From assembly GCA_905221605.1 (NCBI GenBank), contig CAJNDS010002755.1:227501-291500 (forward strand): a stretch of DNA of 64,000 nt. The letters are read 5' to 3'. A program made the position numbers and the translations under genes. The notes below the pieces were generated by a model, which saw only the letters and a list, made by a program, of their open reading frames with translations, was not told where the DNA came from and ran no database searches. Of the stretch, positions 24,253-36,095 are shown one piece after another; the first letter of the stretch is position 1, and each line of letters opens with the position of its first letter. This DNA is from Symbiodinium natans. Taxonomy: Eukaryota > Sar > Dinophyceae > Suessiales > Symbiodiniaceae.

Positions 24253-24297
24253 GTGAGCCGGGAACATACCGGATCTGCTACTGCGCCTACATCATAG
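24253..24297 (+). CDS. CYC module exon (EPGTYRICYCAYI)
   Basis: CACTCCAG| leads into EPGTYRICYCAYI, followed by ATAG|GCAGTC, a GC donor. This is the best match to the module consensus in the window. It lies 170 bp before the CAP-domain frame, so the two could be spliced together or belong to adjacent genes. Confidence 0.55.
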   Translation: MSREHTGSATAPTS

Positions 24298-24469
24298 GCA
24301 GTCCCTTGCTGTGCTTTGCTGGCTTTGGCACGCCTGACAGGCTCGGTTTTGACTTGGACCTTGGCCCTGATGTTCCATTGTCGGTTAATATTCTCCTGGC
24401 ATCTTAGAATGCTTCTGATGCATGTCGGTGCTCTGTGCTCCAAGGCACATTTGAAGGTTCAAGCAGCTC

Positions 24470-25282
24470 ATGTGTGCAGGGCTGCCAGACACCAATGCCG
24501 ACCCAGTAGGCGGCGCCCTCGTAGCACAGACGAGGATGTGCCGTCCGCTGCAGGAGGAGGTGTTGGCCTTAACCAATGACTTTCGTGAACAGGAGGGTCA
24601 GCCTCGCCTGGAGTTGCACGAGGCCTTAAGTTCAGTGGCCCGGAAGCATGCTCTGGCCATGGCTGATCACTGCCAACCCTTCAGTCACGATGGGGCAAAT
24701 GAGCGCTTCCAGGATTCCGGTCTCACGTGCCACAACTTTGCAGAGAACCTGGCAGTCTCCAGGGGCTATGCCAGGGAAGTGATGGCAAAGACAACGGTGG
24801 ACGGATGGATCGCTTCGCCTGGTCACCGGAGGAACCTTCTGGGACCTTTCAATGTGTGTGGTATTGGTTGGTCGTCGAACGACGATTGCCAGCTCTACAT
24901 CACACAGCTCCTGGCCTATGTAGACCTTGAGACGGAGCCGGCGACGTTGCCATCTCAGATACTGGATGCTGCCATGCAGTTCATGGACTCCACTCCAGCC
25001 GTTTGTGCCTTCACGGGCATGGCGCTTGCCGGTCCTGCGGGGCTACTGGCGGGTTGCATTCTGGGTGGAACCGCTCGTGTCCAGTGGGGCATCCGACCCT
25101 CCAGTATTCCTTTTGCGCTCGCAGCAAGGGCACGGCGAGAGGTTTGTCCGGCTCGCTGTTCCGGTTGTGGTGCTGCCGGGAGATCTGGTGGGAGATTGCT
25201 GCTCTCTTCAGATCGCTCCTTGCTCTGTAGTAGTTGCCACCCGTCTCCAGAAGATGGAGATGTTTGGCAATATGTAGAATGA
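24470..25282 (+). CDS. CAP/SCP-domain protein (YkwD-like)
   Basis: The 270-aa frame has an SCP/CAP domain at about residues 28-150. The CAP cavity residues are visible: H60 (ARKHALAMA), H73 (FSHDG), E92 (FAENLAVS) and H119 (SPGHRRNLLGPF). The form is the short bacterial-like type found in many protists. CAP proteins are usually secreted and bind lipids or other ligands; the reaction here is unknown. A hydrophobic, Gly-rich stretch (about 178-200) could be a membrane segment. The tail has Cys at 226, 230, 233 and 253, 256, reminiscent of a zinc-binding site. No signal peptide follows ATG 24470, so the true start may be in an upstream exon, possibly joined at GTGTGCAG|GG. The tail after 150 might include an unspliced intron. 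Confidence 0.8.
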   Translation: MCAGLPDTNADPVGGALVAQTRMCRPLQEEVLALTNDFREQEGQPRLELHEALSSVARKHALAMADHCQPFSHDGANERFQDSGLTCHNFAENLAVSRGYAREVMAKTTVDGWIASPGHRRNLLGPFNVCGIGWSSNDDCQLYITQLLAYVDLETEPATLPSQILDAAMQFMDSTPAVCAFTGMALAGPAGLLAGCILGGTARVQWGIRPSSIPFALAARARREVCPARCSGCGAAGRSGGRLLLSSDRSLLCSSCHPSPEDGDVWQYVE

Positions 25283-28200
25283 CATAGAGTGACTCCAGTC
25301 AACAGAACGTGAGTCAGAGTCGGCTTCTGTGCCAAATCTCATCTAGGCCCTCGGCATCTGCCATGTTACTATCTTACATCCTTTTCACATCGGTTATCTG
25401 TTCTTCATGTTTCACTCCTTGAGGCAGCCTACGTACAGCAACTGCCAGATGCCGGCAAAAAGGGATTGGTGCCTGAAGCCATGAGGCCGCCCCCACACTT
25501 GGTTATGAAAATGCTGGCATATGCCGGCATATGCGGGCTTTATGTCCATTGTTTCGTGCTTTGTGCTGCGCAGGTGGCACGGCTTGCGTGGAACCTGGTC
25601 AATTGACCCCATACGAACGCTACAAGCATGAGCTCGGCACGGTTAGGGTCGCGCACCTGGTCTGCTGCAGGATGAAGGCACAAAATGAGTCGCATGGCCA
25701 GATCGCATGGCTGCACTGCGTCATGACCCTGATGCTGAGTCGGTGATGAAGTGCACTAAGGTCACTGGATCTATCCTAGCCGTGCGGCAGGCCATTGAAC
25801 GAGGTATGGGATGTCCTATACATGATCGACCCCGTGGCAACAGGTTGGAGTCACCCCGGGGTACTGGCAGCCGAAGCTCCCCGCGGCAAAGTACGCAGCG
25901 CGACGCCTTCCTTACACTTTTCAAACGATGGTGAATTTCCATGTTTCGCTGAACAAGGTCAGTGTTGAAGTGGACGCTCTGAACACTTTCATGAGCCTTG
26001 TCCGGGAGACTGGGAGACCTTGTGCTCACCACTGAACTGGCCGGGACAACGCCCCCGCGTTCGGATGCAAAGTTCCGGCATGAGTTCCCAACTTGTAAGG
26101 AAGTACACATGCGTTGCCACCACCCGGCCTGCACCTGACGGTTTCGTCCCGCGAAAGCCGGCGTCTCAGTGTGTTGCATACGCAGGGCGGCGGAACTGGC
26201 CTCTCCTTTTATCTTCGCTTGCGGAATCTCCCTGGCTCGGCTCAGGTCGGACTTGGAAAACTGCACCAAGGACCTGAACAGAACCACATGTTTTCATGTT
26301 TCCCAAGGACAGGCGCAAAGTGGACCTGCAAGTTGGCCGAATCGCAGGATGTTGAGGAACTTACCGACCGACAAAGACTCTTTCCTCGATGCTGGGGGAT
26401 CGGAACCACGGTCGAAACCGCCGCCGACCTGCAATGGCTTGAGAAATGCTTGTCATGCTCGCGCGTCGCCTTGTCAGAGTGGCTAAGACCTACAAGCAAG
26501 CGCAAGGGTCCATCCAGTTCCCTGAGCCTGCGTAGAGGCAACGTGGCTGTGATCAGCTGCGAATGAACCCAGGTCACTGAGATGGGGCCAAACTTGGTGC
26601 AGCTTAGCTTTTCAGCGGTTATCACGCAGCTGCAGATTAGAAGCTCATGTAAGTTTTATGCGTGTTTGGCAAGCAATGCATCAGGCAGCTCAGTCCAATT
26701 GAGGCACGTTCCGACCCACATCCCTGACCTCACCCTGGAGACAGCTGTGGAAATGCACGTGATGGGCTTGGCACAGCAGATTTCGCCATCTTGCCATGAG
26801 TCTGCCTGAGCAGCTTGATCCTGTGGAGGTCTGGTGTTATGGTCGAGATCTGTGCTCAAATGAGCGCTGCGTCCAGCTCTCTGAGACTTTTGAGAACCTC
26901 CCCGACCAAACATGCACTTCTCAATGTCAGACAAGGTCATGCCAGCGGACAATGTCGGCCTTGCAGTTCCTCTCACAGGTGGCCTTGTGTCTTACTCGAC
27001 GGCCGGGGCCACAGCTCATGCACCTGCGTCCACTTGCCTGAAAGCCTTCCGCTCTACTAGTTGCCAACGCAGCTTTGGGTTGCTGTGTCGCCGAGAACTG
27101 GGCAGCTACTGTGTCAACGCCATTTTCACTGCGGGTGCCTTTGGCCAGTGACTTTGATATCGGCCACGGGCCTAACGGCAGCCGCGCGCAGCATGAAGAA
27201 ACGCCTGTGTGCATGCCGGCTCTTTCGCACTACAAGTAATTACTAGTAGCTTGCACTCGTGCACGTCGGCTTTACTTAAGGCATGCCCGCAGCGAGAACG
27301 CTTGCACGCCTGATTCATCGCATGCACACGTGCTTGCACACGGGCACTTGCTCAAAGTACGCAGTGCGCAAGCTCGAGTATTGTGGATCCGTTCTTCTCT
27401 GATGATGTCCGAGAGAGCTTACCTGCACTGCAGAGGGAGTGCTTTGCCATGTGCTCCCCGGTCTACGCGTGTGATCCGCTTCAGGTGATCCGTGGCCACG
27501 CATAAAGATTATCACGCACGAGAGCTTCGTGACAGCAATAACACATGGGCATGTACAACATGGCGCCTGGCTCACCTCTCACCAGGTGCCTGTGACACTA
27601 CGCAGCTGCACCGTTCGGTCTGGGACTTACACGCTCTGTGACTCTAGCTTTTTGCTTCTGGGATCCATGTTCCTTGCTTGCATGTGCCTTGCAGACCACA
27701 GAGACCCGCAGAGCTTAACCAACAAAGGGGTACGCCTCTGTTGATCTTGCAGTGGACAGAGTTTCCATCAAGCTGCAAGCAATGGACGGATACTGAAGTC
27801 ATACTGAATACTAAATATGACGGTTGTTGGCAGAGGTTACTTGTCTTTGCCAGATTCGCACACAACCGCAAGCCGACAGTTAGTACTCAGCTGACATTAA
27901 GCATAGAGTATATGGAATATTTGCAGATCCTCGGGCTGTAAGTGAAGAAGAACATGCCGCTGACCCCAAGCCAGGTCATGGGCATTACGTGCCTGGAGAG
28001 TGGAGCTGGGGACCCAGTAGAAGCACTGTCGTATTGAGATTATTGGAGCTCATGCCAAGTTGGCGCAAGGTTGGGAAGTGCGAGCCAGCACCGATTTCCA
28101 CCTTGTCCTCCGGTTCATGGGGCTCTGGACGAGAGCTGATCTGGACCGGCAGCTCTACAGCACGGAGCATCGTGGGATGTGGGGGTTGCTGGGAAGGTTT

Positions 28201-28404
28201 TCTTGCGTATCCGGATGCCCTCATCAATGTCGGCACTCAGCTTCGACAGGCATTGCAGTCACGCGGGTTCGGAGCCTAGATGCGGTCCGAAGGAGCTTCA
28301 CAGCGGCCAGCAGTCTTTGGTTGCAAGATGTTGCAAGTTCGCGCCTGGCAAGGGGCGCGACAGAGTTTAGCATGGGTGTCAAGACTTGTTTGCATGTCCT
28401 CCAG
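25283..28404. other. No exon resolved
   Basis: Contains an 18-bp perfect palindrome (25517-25534) and overlapping weak frames. A stretch near 27620 reads VRSGTYTLCD in the plus strand and might be a diverged CYC module lacking the second Cys. Nothing else is assignable. Confidence 0.35.
25517..25534. repeat. 18-bp perfect palindrome GCATATGCCGGCATATGC
   Basis: The sequence is its own reverse complement. It may be chance or a binding site; no neighbour supports a role. Confidence 0.8.
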
Positions 28405-28455
28405 GCAGACAAGTATACCGTGTGCTATTGCGATCGACACTATGCCTTCAGCTGA
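28405..28455 (+). CDS. CYC module exon (ADKYTVCYCDRHY)
   Basis: GTCCTCCAG| precedes ADKYTVCYCDRHYAFS and then TGA at 28453. Either the exon splices out before the stop or this is the end of a gene. The motif matches the other modules closely. Confidence 0.5.
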   Translation, partial: ADKYTVCYCDRHYAFS

Positions 28456-29629
28456 GACGCAGCGAGCGGCGAGATGACATCTCGTCGTCTGCAAGCTGGC
28501 AGAGTGGTCATTCATCCATGAGCTACCAAGGCAAGTACCTGTGTGGGCTGGATCAGCATCGGCTCCTTGCAAGTGAACGGACCCCAAAACGCTGGCTCCA
28601 TGAGGCCCTTTCTTTCATTGTGGAGGGTTCTCGAAAAGGTGAGGATTTGACGATTTATAGCGTGGCTAGGATTCAAATCGGCTGCGCATGACAATCGGGC
28701 GTTTGGATGTTGCTCATGTGACTCGTGTGGCGTCACAATGAAGAGGTTCGTCATCAATCCTGGAGTACCGGGTACGGTCACAGTCCCCGGCATCGGCTTG
28801 GCAACTTGCCTTCAAGTCTGTGGGGGCTGCGTCGGTTTCCATCATCATTTCAGACTTTCGGAGTTCGCATACTACGTGCGCACCCTGGGAGCTCGGCATC
28901 AGTACTGCAGAAATCTGGCATCTTAGGCCACAGAAGACAGGCACGTTTGTGTCGCAAGATTCTGATTTTTTGTGTTCAATCACCTTGCTGGTGTTTCATG
29001 CTCTCTGCAGGATTCGCATCATTCCGCAGAACGTGGGGTGCATGCAAGTCAGTGCGGTCAAGAACCCAGTGGCCAAATACAAGTAGGCGGAGGACCTTGG
29101 TTCCTGAGGGCTCATGCGTCAGGAGGCCCCACAAGAGGCTCCTCAGGAGGTTTCAGGCAACTCGAGCTTTGGGCTCGAGAAGGGATGGATATAGGGCTTC
29201 ATGGGCTGTACTGTCACACAAGGATTTGCTAACCAGGCTTGGGCGGTCCTGTCTTTCCTTCCCTTCAGCTGCAGAAGCCTGAACAAGCGAAGTCAAGGAC
29301 CCCTCTGGCCTAGAGTCAAGCATCGAGTGGGTGAAAGTTCCAAGGAATAGGGAAACTTGAATCCTACTTCAGACCCTGAATAAAGACAGCTGCCTAACTG
29401 AGGCCACGACGACCACTCCTTCCGCGCGCAGGCTCCAGGCCTTGCCTGCTTGCCTGTGGAATACTCGCGCACTTCGCGCTTCTTCTTTCGATCTTCCGAC
29501 GCCCGCTGCTTTGTCGCTTGTGATTCCGTATGAAGCCGACTGAAGCCGACAGCAGATTGACTTCCGATCGGGATCTGCAATTTCTGCGTGCCGCCCTTGG
29601 CTGTGCTCGCACATTCAGACTGCAAGCGT

Positions 29630-29775
29630 GCGGGAGCATGTGCAAGTGATATTCTGAGTGAGTGACAGAGTGTGCGTGACAGTGAGTGAGCGACAGTGAG
29701 TGAGTGGACGAAGCAGCGGGCCGTCGGGGCCGGTGTCTTCCCTTTGGGGGGACACCTGCGCTGGGTAGAAGAAGT

Positions 29776-29806
<31 letters not shown>

Positions 29807-29898
29807 TGTGAGGGACAGAGAGCGAGAGAGAGTGAGAGTGTGAGTGTGTGAGTTTGCTCGACTTGTGTTCGTGCGTGCGTGCGTGCATGCGTGCGTGG
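29630..29898. repeat. GA/GTGA-rich low-complexity tract
   Basis: GAGTGA repeats lead into an AG run (29781-29806) and then GTGC units (29870-29898). The minus-strand frames of 140-220 aa here are runs of Ser/Leu and His/Thr/Arg units and are artefacts. Confidence 0.85.
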
Positions 29899-30067
29899 TT
29901 TGTGATTGTCCGGGCTCATGCCTTGCAGAAGCCGCAGGAACGGAACGCACGAGGAGTGGGACATCTTGATCAGTGTGGAAGGGACTTACAATGTGCAGCC
30001 CTTGGCCAGCCTTGGCAGCTAGTAGCAGCTTCGTAGCGCTCTCCCAAGCCATGATGCGTATCACCAG

Positions 30068-30122
30068 GTGTGCTGGTGCGGCGGTGTCGAGAGCAGTTGC
30101 AGCTCGCCGTGTTCTCGGCTAA
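30068..30122 (+). CDS. CWC module exon with GTGAGT donor
   Basis: ATCACCAG| precedes VCWCGGVESSCSSPCSRL, and CTA-A|GTGAGT follows. The exon is 55 bp with a strong donor. The upstream sequence in the same frame gives YHQ, so the module reads YHQVCWCGG across or beside the splice junction. Confidence 0.55.
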
Positions 30123-31657
30123 GTGAGTAGGTGCTGTGGGCTTCGTTGTCTTGGTTTGTGTCTAGGGCCGATGACTACACGGTGTTCCTGGGGACACTCT
30201 CAGTGGCCACAAGGCGAGACTGTGAGGCCTGGTCAATTGCGAGATTCGGGCTCTGACGTTCAAGTTGCAGTCCTTGTTTCGGTGATGTGATCAGGATAAC
30301 TACCTAGAGTTCCGGAGCAGTCCTGGCCTGGCAACCCCCGGCAGACATTGACATATCTTGACAGCCTATAAGCACTGGCACTAGTAAGCAGGGACAGGAC
30401 AAGGGCGGAAGTGCTTTGAAGGTGTAGATGAAGGTAGGTCATCCAGCATGGAGTAGACCCCCTAATTCCATGCTGCTGCATGAGCTAATACTGCTGCCAA
30501 GCACTTGCATTTTGTGAGTTCTGCCGGCATGGTACGGACGAATCAAAAGGGTTGGGTCGCTAGCCGGGCAGCGTGCCTGGCATCAGGCCTTCCGCAGCTT
30601 GTCTGCAATATCGGTGCATGATTCTAGCACAATCAAGTGCTGTAGAGGCAGATTGCTGGATAGCCCGCAGGATATAGCCCCAAAAGGAGCTTGAAACTTG
30701 ACGTGCCCAGGTAGCCACCTACGTACATGGTGTTTGGCGTGCCAAAGGATGCCCTGAGCTGCTACCTCCTTGTCCAAGTGCTTGCGACTTGCCAAGGACC
30801 GGCTCCTGCCAAAGAATGCTGAGTTTTCTGTTTCAACACGGTTGAGAGCCCTGGCAAGGAGCTCTCGGAAAGGACTTGCTGCGGCGCCAAGTGCAAATCA
30901 GCGCCTCTGATGACGTTTTATCCCGTTTATCCACCTCTTATACTCTACATGTGATAGGACGCCTTGTGTGATGGCGTCATGCTGTTCAGAGTCTCGGAAG
31001 ATCCTGCCAGCCTAGCCTTGGAACATAAGGCAGTTCAGCTGAGATCGAGCTGGCGCACACCTCACGCTCCTCCATCGGTTCACGTGAAGGTTCTTGGCTT
31101 CTGGGCATGAAGAGCTTCTGCTGCTCCGACCCCACGATCCCATTTGCCACCCAAAGCCCAGGGCTGTTTCAGTGATTGAGTCCCCTTGGGGGTATGCTTA
31201 TGCCCAGCTTATGCCTGACTGAATCTCACTGACCGATTGCCACTACTGACAGAATATTATGCCTTGGTGTTTTCATGCTGGGACGTGGCTGCCCTTGCTG
31301 TGGAGGGGGGCTTGCTTGAAGTGCAAAGCGCCGAGGAGTGTTGGTGGCAAGCTGTCCAAATGCAAAGACACACTGGAATCAAGCTACCAGTGCCAGGGCA
31401 CACCTGGATATGATCAGTCCTGCATCTTCCACTGCGCGTACTTGGCTCCAGCAGATGACAAGGATGACAAGCTGTGGGTGATCACCCTGCTGCTTCTAGA
31501 TGATGACAGACCACAAGATCCTGCAATCAGTTTCTCGGCCACGCTATTCTAGACGCCATTTTTTCGCGTGCTGCAAGATTGCTTGCAACACTGGTTCTTG
31601 AAACATCTCGAATCGTGCTGCCCACATCTTAGTTCAGAGCGTCAAGGTGACTGGGAC
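30123..31657. other. No gene resolved
   Basis: The frame at 31259-31552 (plus, 97 aa) has eight Cys and a hydrophobic LWVITLLLLDD stretch. It may be coding but is not recognised. Confidence 0.3.
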
Positions 31658-31814
31658 ATGCCCGCCATTAAAGTGGAAAACCCTGTCGCTGTCCGCGTTA
31701 AGCGCTTCTCATCCCTCTCCGAGCTGCAAGAGTACGCCAGCCGCTTAGATGCAAGGAGCGGAGAAGAATCGCCAGAGCGGCTTGCTGAAAGCTTGCCTTA
31801 CGGCCTTACGCAAG
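31658..31814 (+). CDS. Possible upstream exon of the glycosyltransferase gene
   Basis: The plus frame reads MPAIKVENPVAVRVKRFSSL and then SELQEYASRLDARSGEE. It ends at ACGCAAG|GCTGCTG, a GC donor, in phase 1. The exon at 32201 needs a phase-2 partner, so at least one further exon would lie between them. Confidence 0.35.
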
Positions 31815-32200
31815 GCTGCTGAGTTGCATGCATAGGTCACGGCAAGGACATGACACAAGATTCAGACGGAGCCCAATGTCAGCGCTGTAACGCCAGGAAA
31901 TCTGACGCTGCACCACCGTCCTGGATTGAGCGTCCTCTTTCGAGCACTGTGGCAAGATCGCTGGGCGCACGCGCTATTTGATGGATTGTATCCCGCCTTT
32001 GTCTCGCTGGCAAGGCAGGCACTCATGCATGATTGCATGACTGATTGTTGATGTCGCTGGAGTTGCGAGTTGGTGATGCCTTGGACAAACCAAGTCTTTG
32101 AGAAAGATCGATTTAGCCGCAGCAGCTTAGCGGCCACTTTCTGAGCGCACGGAGTGGGCTTCCTAAAACAGAGTAGGATCGGCACATCTCGTGTGTGCAG

Positions 32201-33703
32201 GTTTGGGTTGGAGAATCATGCCTTTACGCCTGTGGCCATCATGTCCAACTACACGGCTGGCTTGGATTGCAAGCCGCCCGCTTCCACATAAAATGTGTGA
32301 GCGCGAATTGGGGAGGGGGGGGGGTAGTCGTGTTCTGGGCTCAGCAGTTCGTCTTCAAGCCTTCCAACTTGGCCAAGCTAAGGAAGGGGCCATCTCAAGC
32401 TCTCGGCTTGTCAGGCATCCAGACGTGTAGAGGGGAGTGCAACAGAAGCAGATAAAGTGGGGCGCTAAAACAAGGCTTGGCATCAATTGGCATCCAGTGA
32501 CAATCTAGTGCCCCTGTTTGCATGTGGCAGGTGCAGGGATCTACACTGGCACAGCTTGTCAGATGGAAGAGGCCTTTCGATTGTTCGGGGGCAAGAGCAA
32601 TCATCATCAGGAGCTTCTTCGGGTGAACGAGCTTTGGGACCAGCTACTCAGTGCCAACGCCGCGTTGCTCTTTGATCACCTGGTCAGCGGCAGCGCGCAC
32701 ATGGGAGAGTATGCGTCCTACCTCTCTTTGCCCGGAACCAGAGACAGCAGCCTGGCTGAGGAGTCCTCAGCATACGGGCGAGATATTGTTGGCCAGTTTG
32801 CAGACAGACTCTATCAAGCGCATGGCCTGGAGCCTCCACCCCCCAAGAGCTCCTCCAAACCTGCCAAGAAAGTACTGAAAGTCATCATCACTGCGAACAA
32901 ACGGATGACTTCAGGGGAAGTGGCGGCCATGAAGGACCTTGCAGAGACAGGAGTACAAGGAAAGCAATTGATGAACGTCAGCTTCGTCGACTGGTCAACA
33001 GTGCAGCCTTTTTGGAACCAGCTGGAGCTTCTGCAGAACACCGACATAATGGTCACTGGCATCGGCACAGCACTGTTCTACTCGGCCTTCTTACCGTATG
33101 GCTCAGTTTGCATCAACACGGGCTGGAAGGACAGCTTCTTGGTGCCCACTTTTGGTGAAGAGGTGCTTGGAATGTCAAACCACCGCAGCAGGTTTTTATA
33201 CATGCCGCTGGACAGGGTCAGAGATGGCGTGGTCAAGGCAGACGTAGAGCACCAGATTCAACGCGCAGCATCTTTGATTGTGGACGGCTTCTCCCTTCCC
33301 CTGCATAACTCTGAGGAGAACTTGTCAATATTTGGCCGAATCATCCACGACTTGGGGCAGCAAAGCGGCAGCTCCAAGAAAGGATTGCAAGGTCGTGAGC
33401 AGCTCGATGGTGGCTTCCTGTGCCACCAGCGCCCTACGGGCCAGACTTCTCTTTCTGAAGCTTGGCTGTGTACCAGGAACAAGGGTGAGATGCCATTGGC
33501 CCTTAAGAACAGGCTTGCACATGGCGCACAAGGGGGGAGGAACCCTAAACCGTAATCCTTTTCAGGATCTCGTGTTCGAGCGCCGCGTGGATGCCCGGAA
33601 CATCCTCTTCCAACTTCCTGGCCAGATGGATTTGGCTGAGGCATGCCAGATAGATGTGGAGAAGCTCCGTCACTTGGCGCCTACAGAGCATCAGAAGTCA
33701 TAA
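32201..33703 (+). CDS. Glycosyltransferase-like protein, 3' exons
   Basis: Exon 32201-32268 follows TGTGTGCAG| and reads FGLENHAFTPVAIMSNYTAG. A GC-AG intron (32269-32530) rejoins it in phase (GLD-C-AGIYTGTACQ) to a long exon from 32531. The final exon starts at 33566 after TTTTCAG| (DLVFERRVDARNILFQLPG) and stops at 33703. The long exon carries VLKVIITANKR, then DIMVTGIGTALFYSAFLPYG, the arrangement of GT61-like and related Golgi or ER transferases, in which a G-x-G-A-L...FLP.G segment binds the nucleotide sugar. The substrate is unknown. The donor ending the long exon is unresolved: 33391 (CAAG|GTCGTG) looks best but breaks phase, while 33459 keeps it. Upstream exons are missing. Confidence 0.6.
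32315..32324. repeat. G10 homopolymer in an intron
   Basis: A ten-G run inside the inferred GC-AG intron of the glycosyltransferase-like gene. Confidence 0.8.
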
Positions 33704-36029
33704 GTATCCATGAGTATGAGTAGTTGGAGGCTTTGGTATCTTTGGCAGCATCTCTTGTCACGCTGGTCGTGCTTTGAGCAGGTCAGCTGAAGAAGAAGTA
33801 TCAGCTCCAAGAAGTCTTGGGAGCACACGCTGCCAGCGCTGCTGACTGTGAGTGTGTTGTTTGTGAGACTTGTGGGATTGTGACGTTGTAGATTGTACCT
33901 GACACTTCTTCGTGTGGCCAAAAGACATCAAGTTCGCAAGGCGAATGCTTGCAAGAATTGAGCAAGTTCATGTACATTCATGGCTGCAATGCTGCTGAAA
34001 ACGCCTGCAGGTCACAGACTGGTGGGTCGTGACTGAGTGCACAAAAGCTTGTGGCGGTGGCGAGGCCGAGGGTCACAACTTAGTGTAGAATCCCTTCCCC
34101 CTCATATTAAAGGTCCCCCTCCTCCCGGTAGTATTAAGACCCCCCCAAAACCCGCAAAGGGTGTTTGGTTGTTTGGTTTTGGGGGAGGGGGGTTCTTATC
34201 CGAAGAAACAGCCCGTCCGTATTGTAGCTTGCTGGGAGACCAAGCCCAGGGACTGAGAGGAACTTGAGCTTTGAGGGTTTGGGGCTTTCAGAGTCAGGGC
34301 TCAGTTTCTTCTTCAGGCTTCCGTCCCCCCTAACCCCCATCCTCCCCTAGTTCGGTAGAGGTTTTAATAGGCTACGGGATCAGGTTTTGGGGTCAGTATT
34401 AGGGGTGTTCTAATATTTGGGGGGAAGAGATGTGGGGTGCCAATGCCTGTCAGGTCAAGATGAGGCGTGGCATTCTCCACGAGGCGATGACATGACGTAC
34501 ATTATGTTTTGCATTCTGCACATCCTTGTATGGTCCAGCGCTAACAGGCGTCGGGCGGTGGCCAGGCATGCCCCAGTCAGTCCGAGCTGGTGAAGGCAAC
34601 TGAAGCTGCTTGCACCGCTGGCGGACCCCATTGCTTGCAACAAGCTTCATCTGATGTAGTTGCACTTGATCACATCACAGTTCCAGCTCAGCTGGTTGGC
34701 AGACCGAGCAGTGCAACATGAAGCCTTGCCCTCTGGCTCGACTGGATCGAGACTTTGCCGCATTCAAAAAAGACAACGAAAATGTTAATTTCATGTACAT
34801 TCACTGAATGACCTCATGTTCCTTTCCTGCCGCTCTTAGGTCTGACCACGTCGCCCGAGAAGCTCTATGCAGGCAGTCTTCTCTGCGAGCCACACAGAGC
34901 ATCTCGAGCAGTCTGCATCTTGCCACAGGCTCACCCTTCCAAATGACCATCGAGGGTGAGTGGCTGGACCCAGATAGCGACAGCTTTGCTCTCAGCTGGT
35001 TGACACGTGGAGTTCACAGGCGAGGCGCTGTGCAGTCGATTCTTGCTCTTCATGTTTGTGCTGCCGAGGGGTTTTGCTCATCGGCCGGGACGAGGTATGC
35101 GGCCAAGTTCAGGCACACCCCTGTTTTTGTGGCAATGCCGGTGCATGCCTCACATGAACGTTTGACAACATGGCAACCATGCGCAAACCGCTAACCTCGC
35201 AAAGGCAGACATGTCTACAGTGTCTCCTGCAAAGCTTCTTGGAGAGGCACATCATGGTGGCGCTTCCTGCAACAATTTCGGTGCCAGTGGCTTCGCCCTG
35301 GTTTGTGGAAATGGCGTGATGCTCAGCAGTCCTACTGTGCGAACTGTCATGTTGCAATGCCACATTGGGAATCCGGTGCTGCCCGCAGCTCGTCAGTCTA
35401 CGCTTCAAGTACTCGATTACCCAAGATTGGCAGATCACGCCCAGAAGTGTTTACTTCAGAAACACTTGGCACCAGTTGCCAGCCTGGGCAGTACACTCGG
35501 AATACGCTCCACTAAGCCCACTAAGCATCAAGCATCAAGCATCAGCACAGCTCTGTGCTCTGGATCAAATGCGTTCAGATGCCTTCATGGACATGCGAGA
35601 TGTCCGCATCCAGCCTGCCGCGCCCCTGCAAGCCCTGCAGACGGCAAGTGGAGCATATGAAGCCCGGACTCGGCCACATATAGCCAGTCATGGTCAGTGA
35701 CCTGGACCCCACCGAAGTGGAGCCCAGCGCTGTCTGCGTGACAGGCGCTTCGGGCTGGTCTACGTCGATCAACGGGGACTGCTGCCTGAATCGCTTTCAG
35801 TCGCAACCATGGCCGTGAGTTCATAGCAGAAAACACGTTGGCGCAAGCATGGAAGCTCCGAAGCGTAAGGAATACATCATCACGGCCACTCGCCAGCACG
35901 ATCGTGCAGCTGCCCGGCATGATGTGGGCACGTCGCAGCTGCATGTGGTTGGAAGAGAGACGTTCTGCGGGTTTTGAGCATGTTTTTGAGGCACGGTGCT
36001 TCTGGATTGCATTTAAAAATGGGTCTTGT
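33704..36029. other. No gene resolved; contains G-rich island copy 3
   Basis: The plus frames at 34808-35194 (MTIEGEWLDPDSDSFALSW) and 35211-35660 are the most protein-like but have no recognisable family. Short tandem AAGCATC copies lie near 35520. Confidence 0.35.
34090..34430. repeat. G/C-rich island, copy 3 of the dispersed element
   Basis: CCCCCAAAACC (34142-34152) and GGTTTTGGGGG (34175-34185) form a perfect 11-bp stem. GGGGTTCTTAT (34189-34199) is shared with 4740-4750, and TATTAGGGGT (34397-34406) with 1663-1672. Confidence 0.5.
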
Positions 36030-36042
36030 GAAGCAGGGGATC
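36030..36042. repeat. Target-site duplication, 5' copy
   Basis: GAAGCAGGGGATC is repeated exactly at 40460-40472, on the other side of the LINE. This brackets the insertion. Confidence 0.8.
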
Positions 36043-36095
36043 AAAATGGCTACAAGCATTTCGGCTACAGGGAGTGTTGATAGTCTCTAGTCAAA

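Noticed and set aside
29293-30064. Minus-strand frames of 149-223 aa
   Set aside because: They run through GA and GTGC simple repeats and contain only low-complexity sequence.
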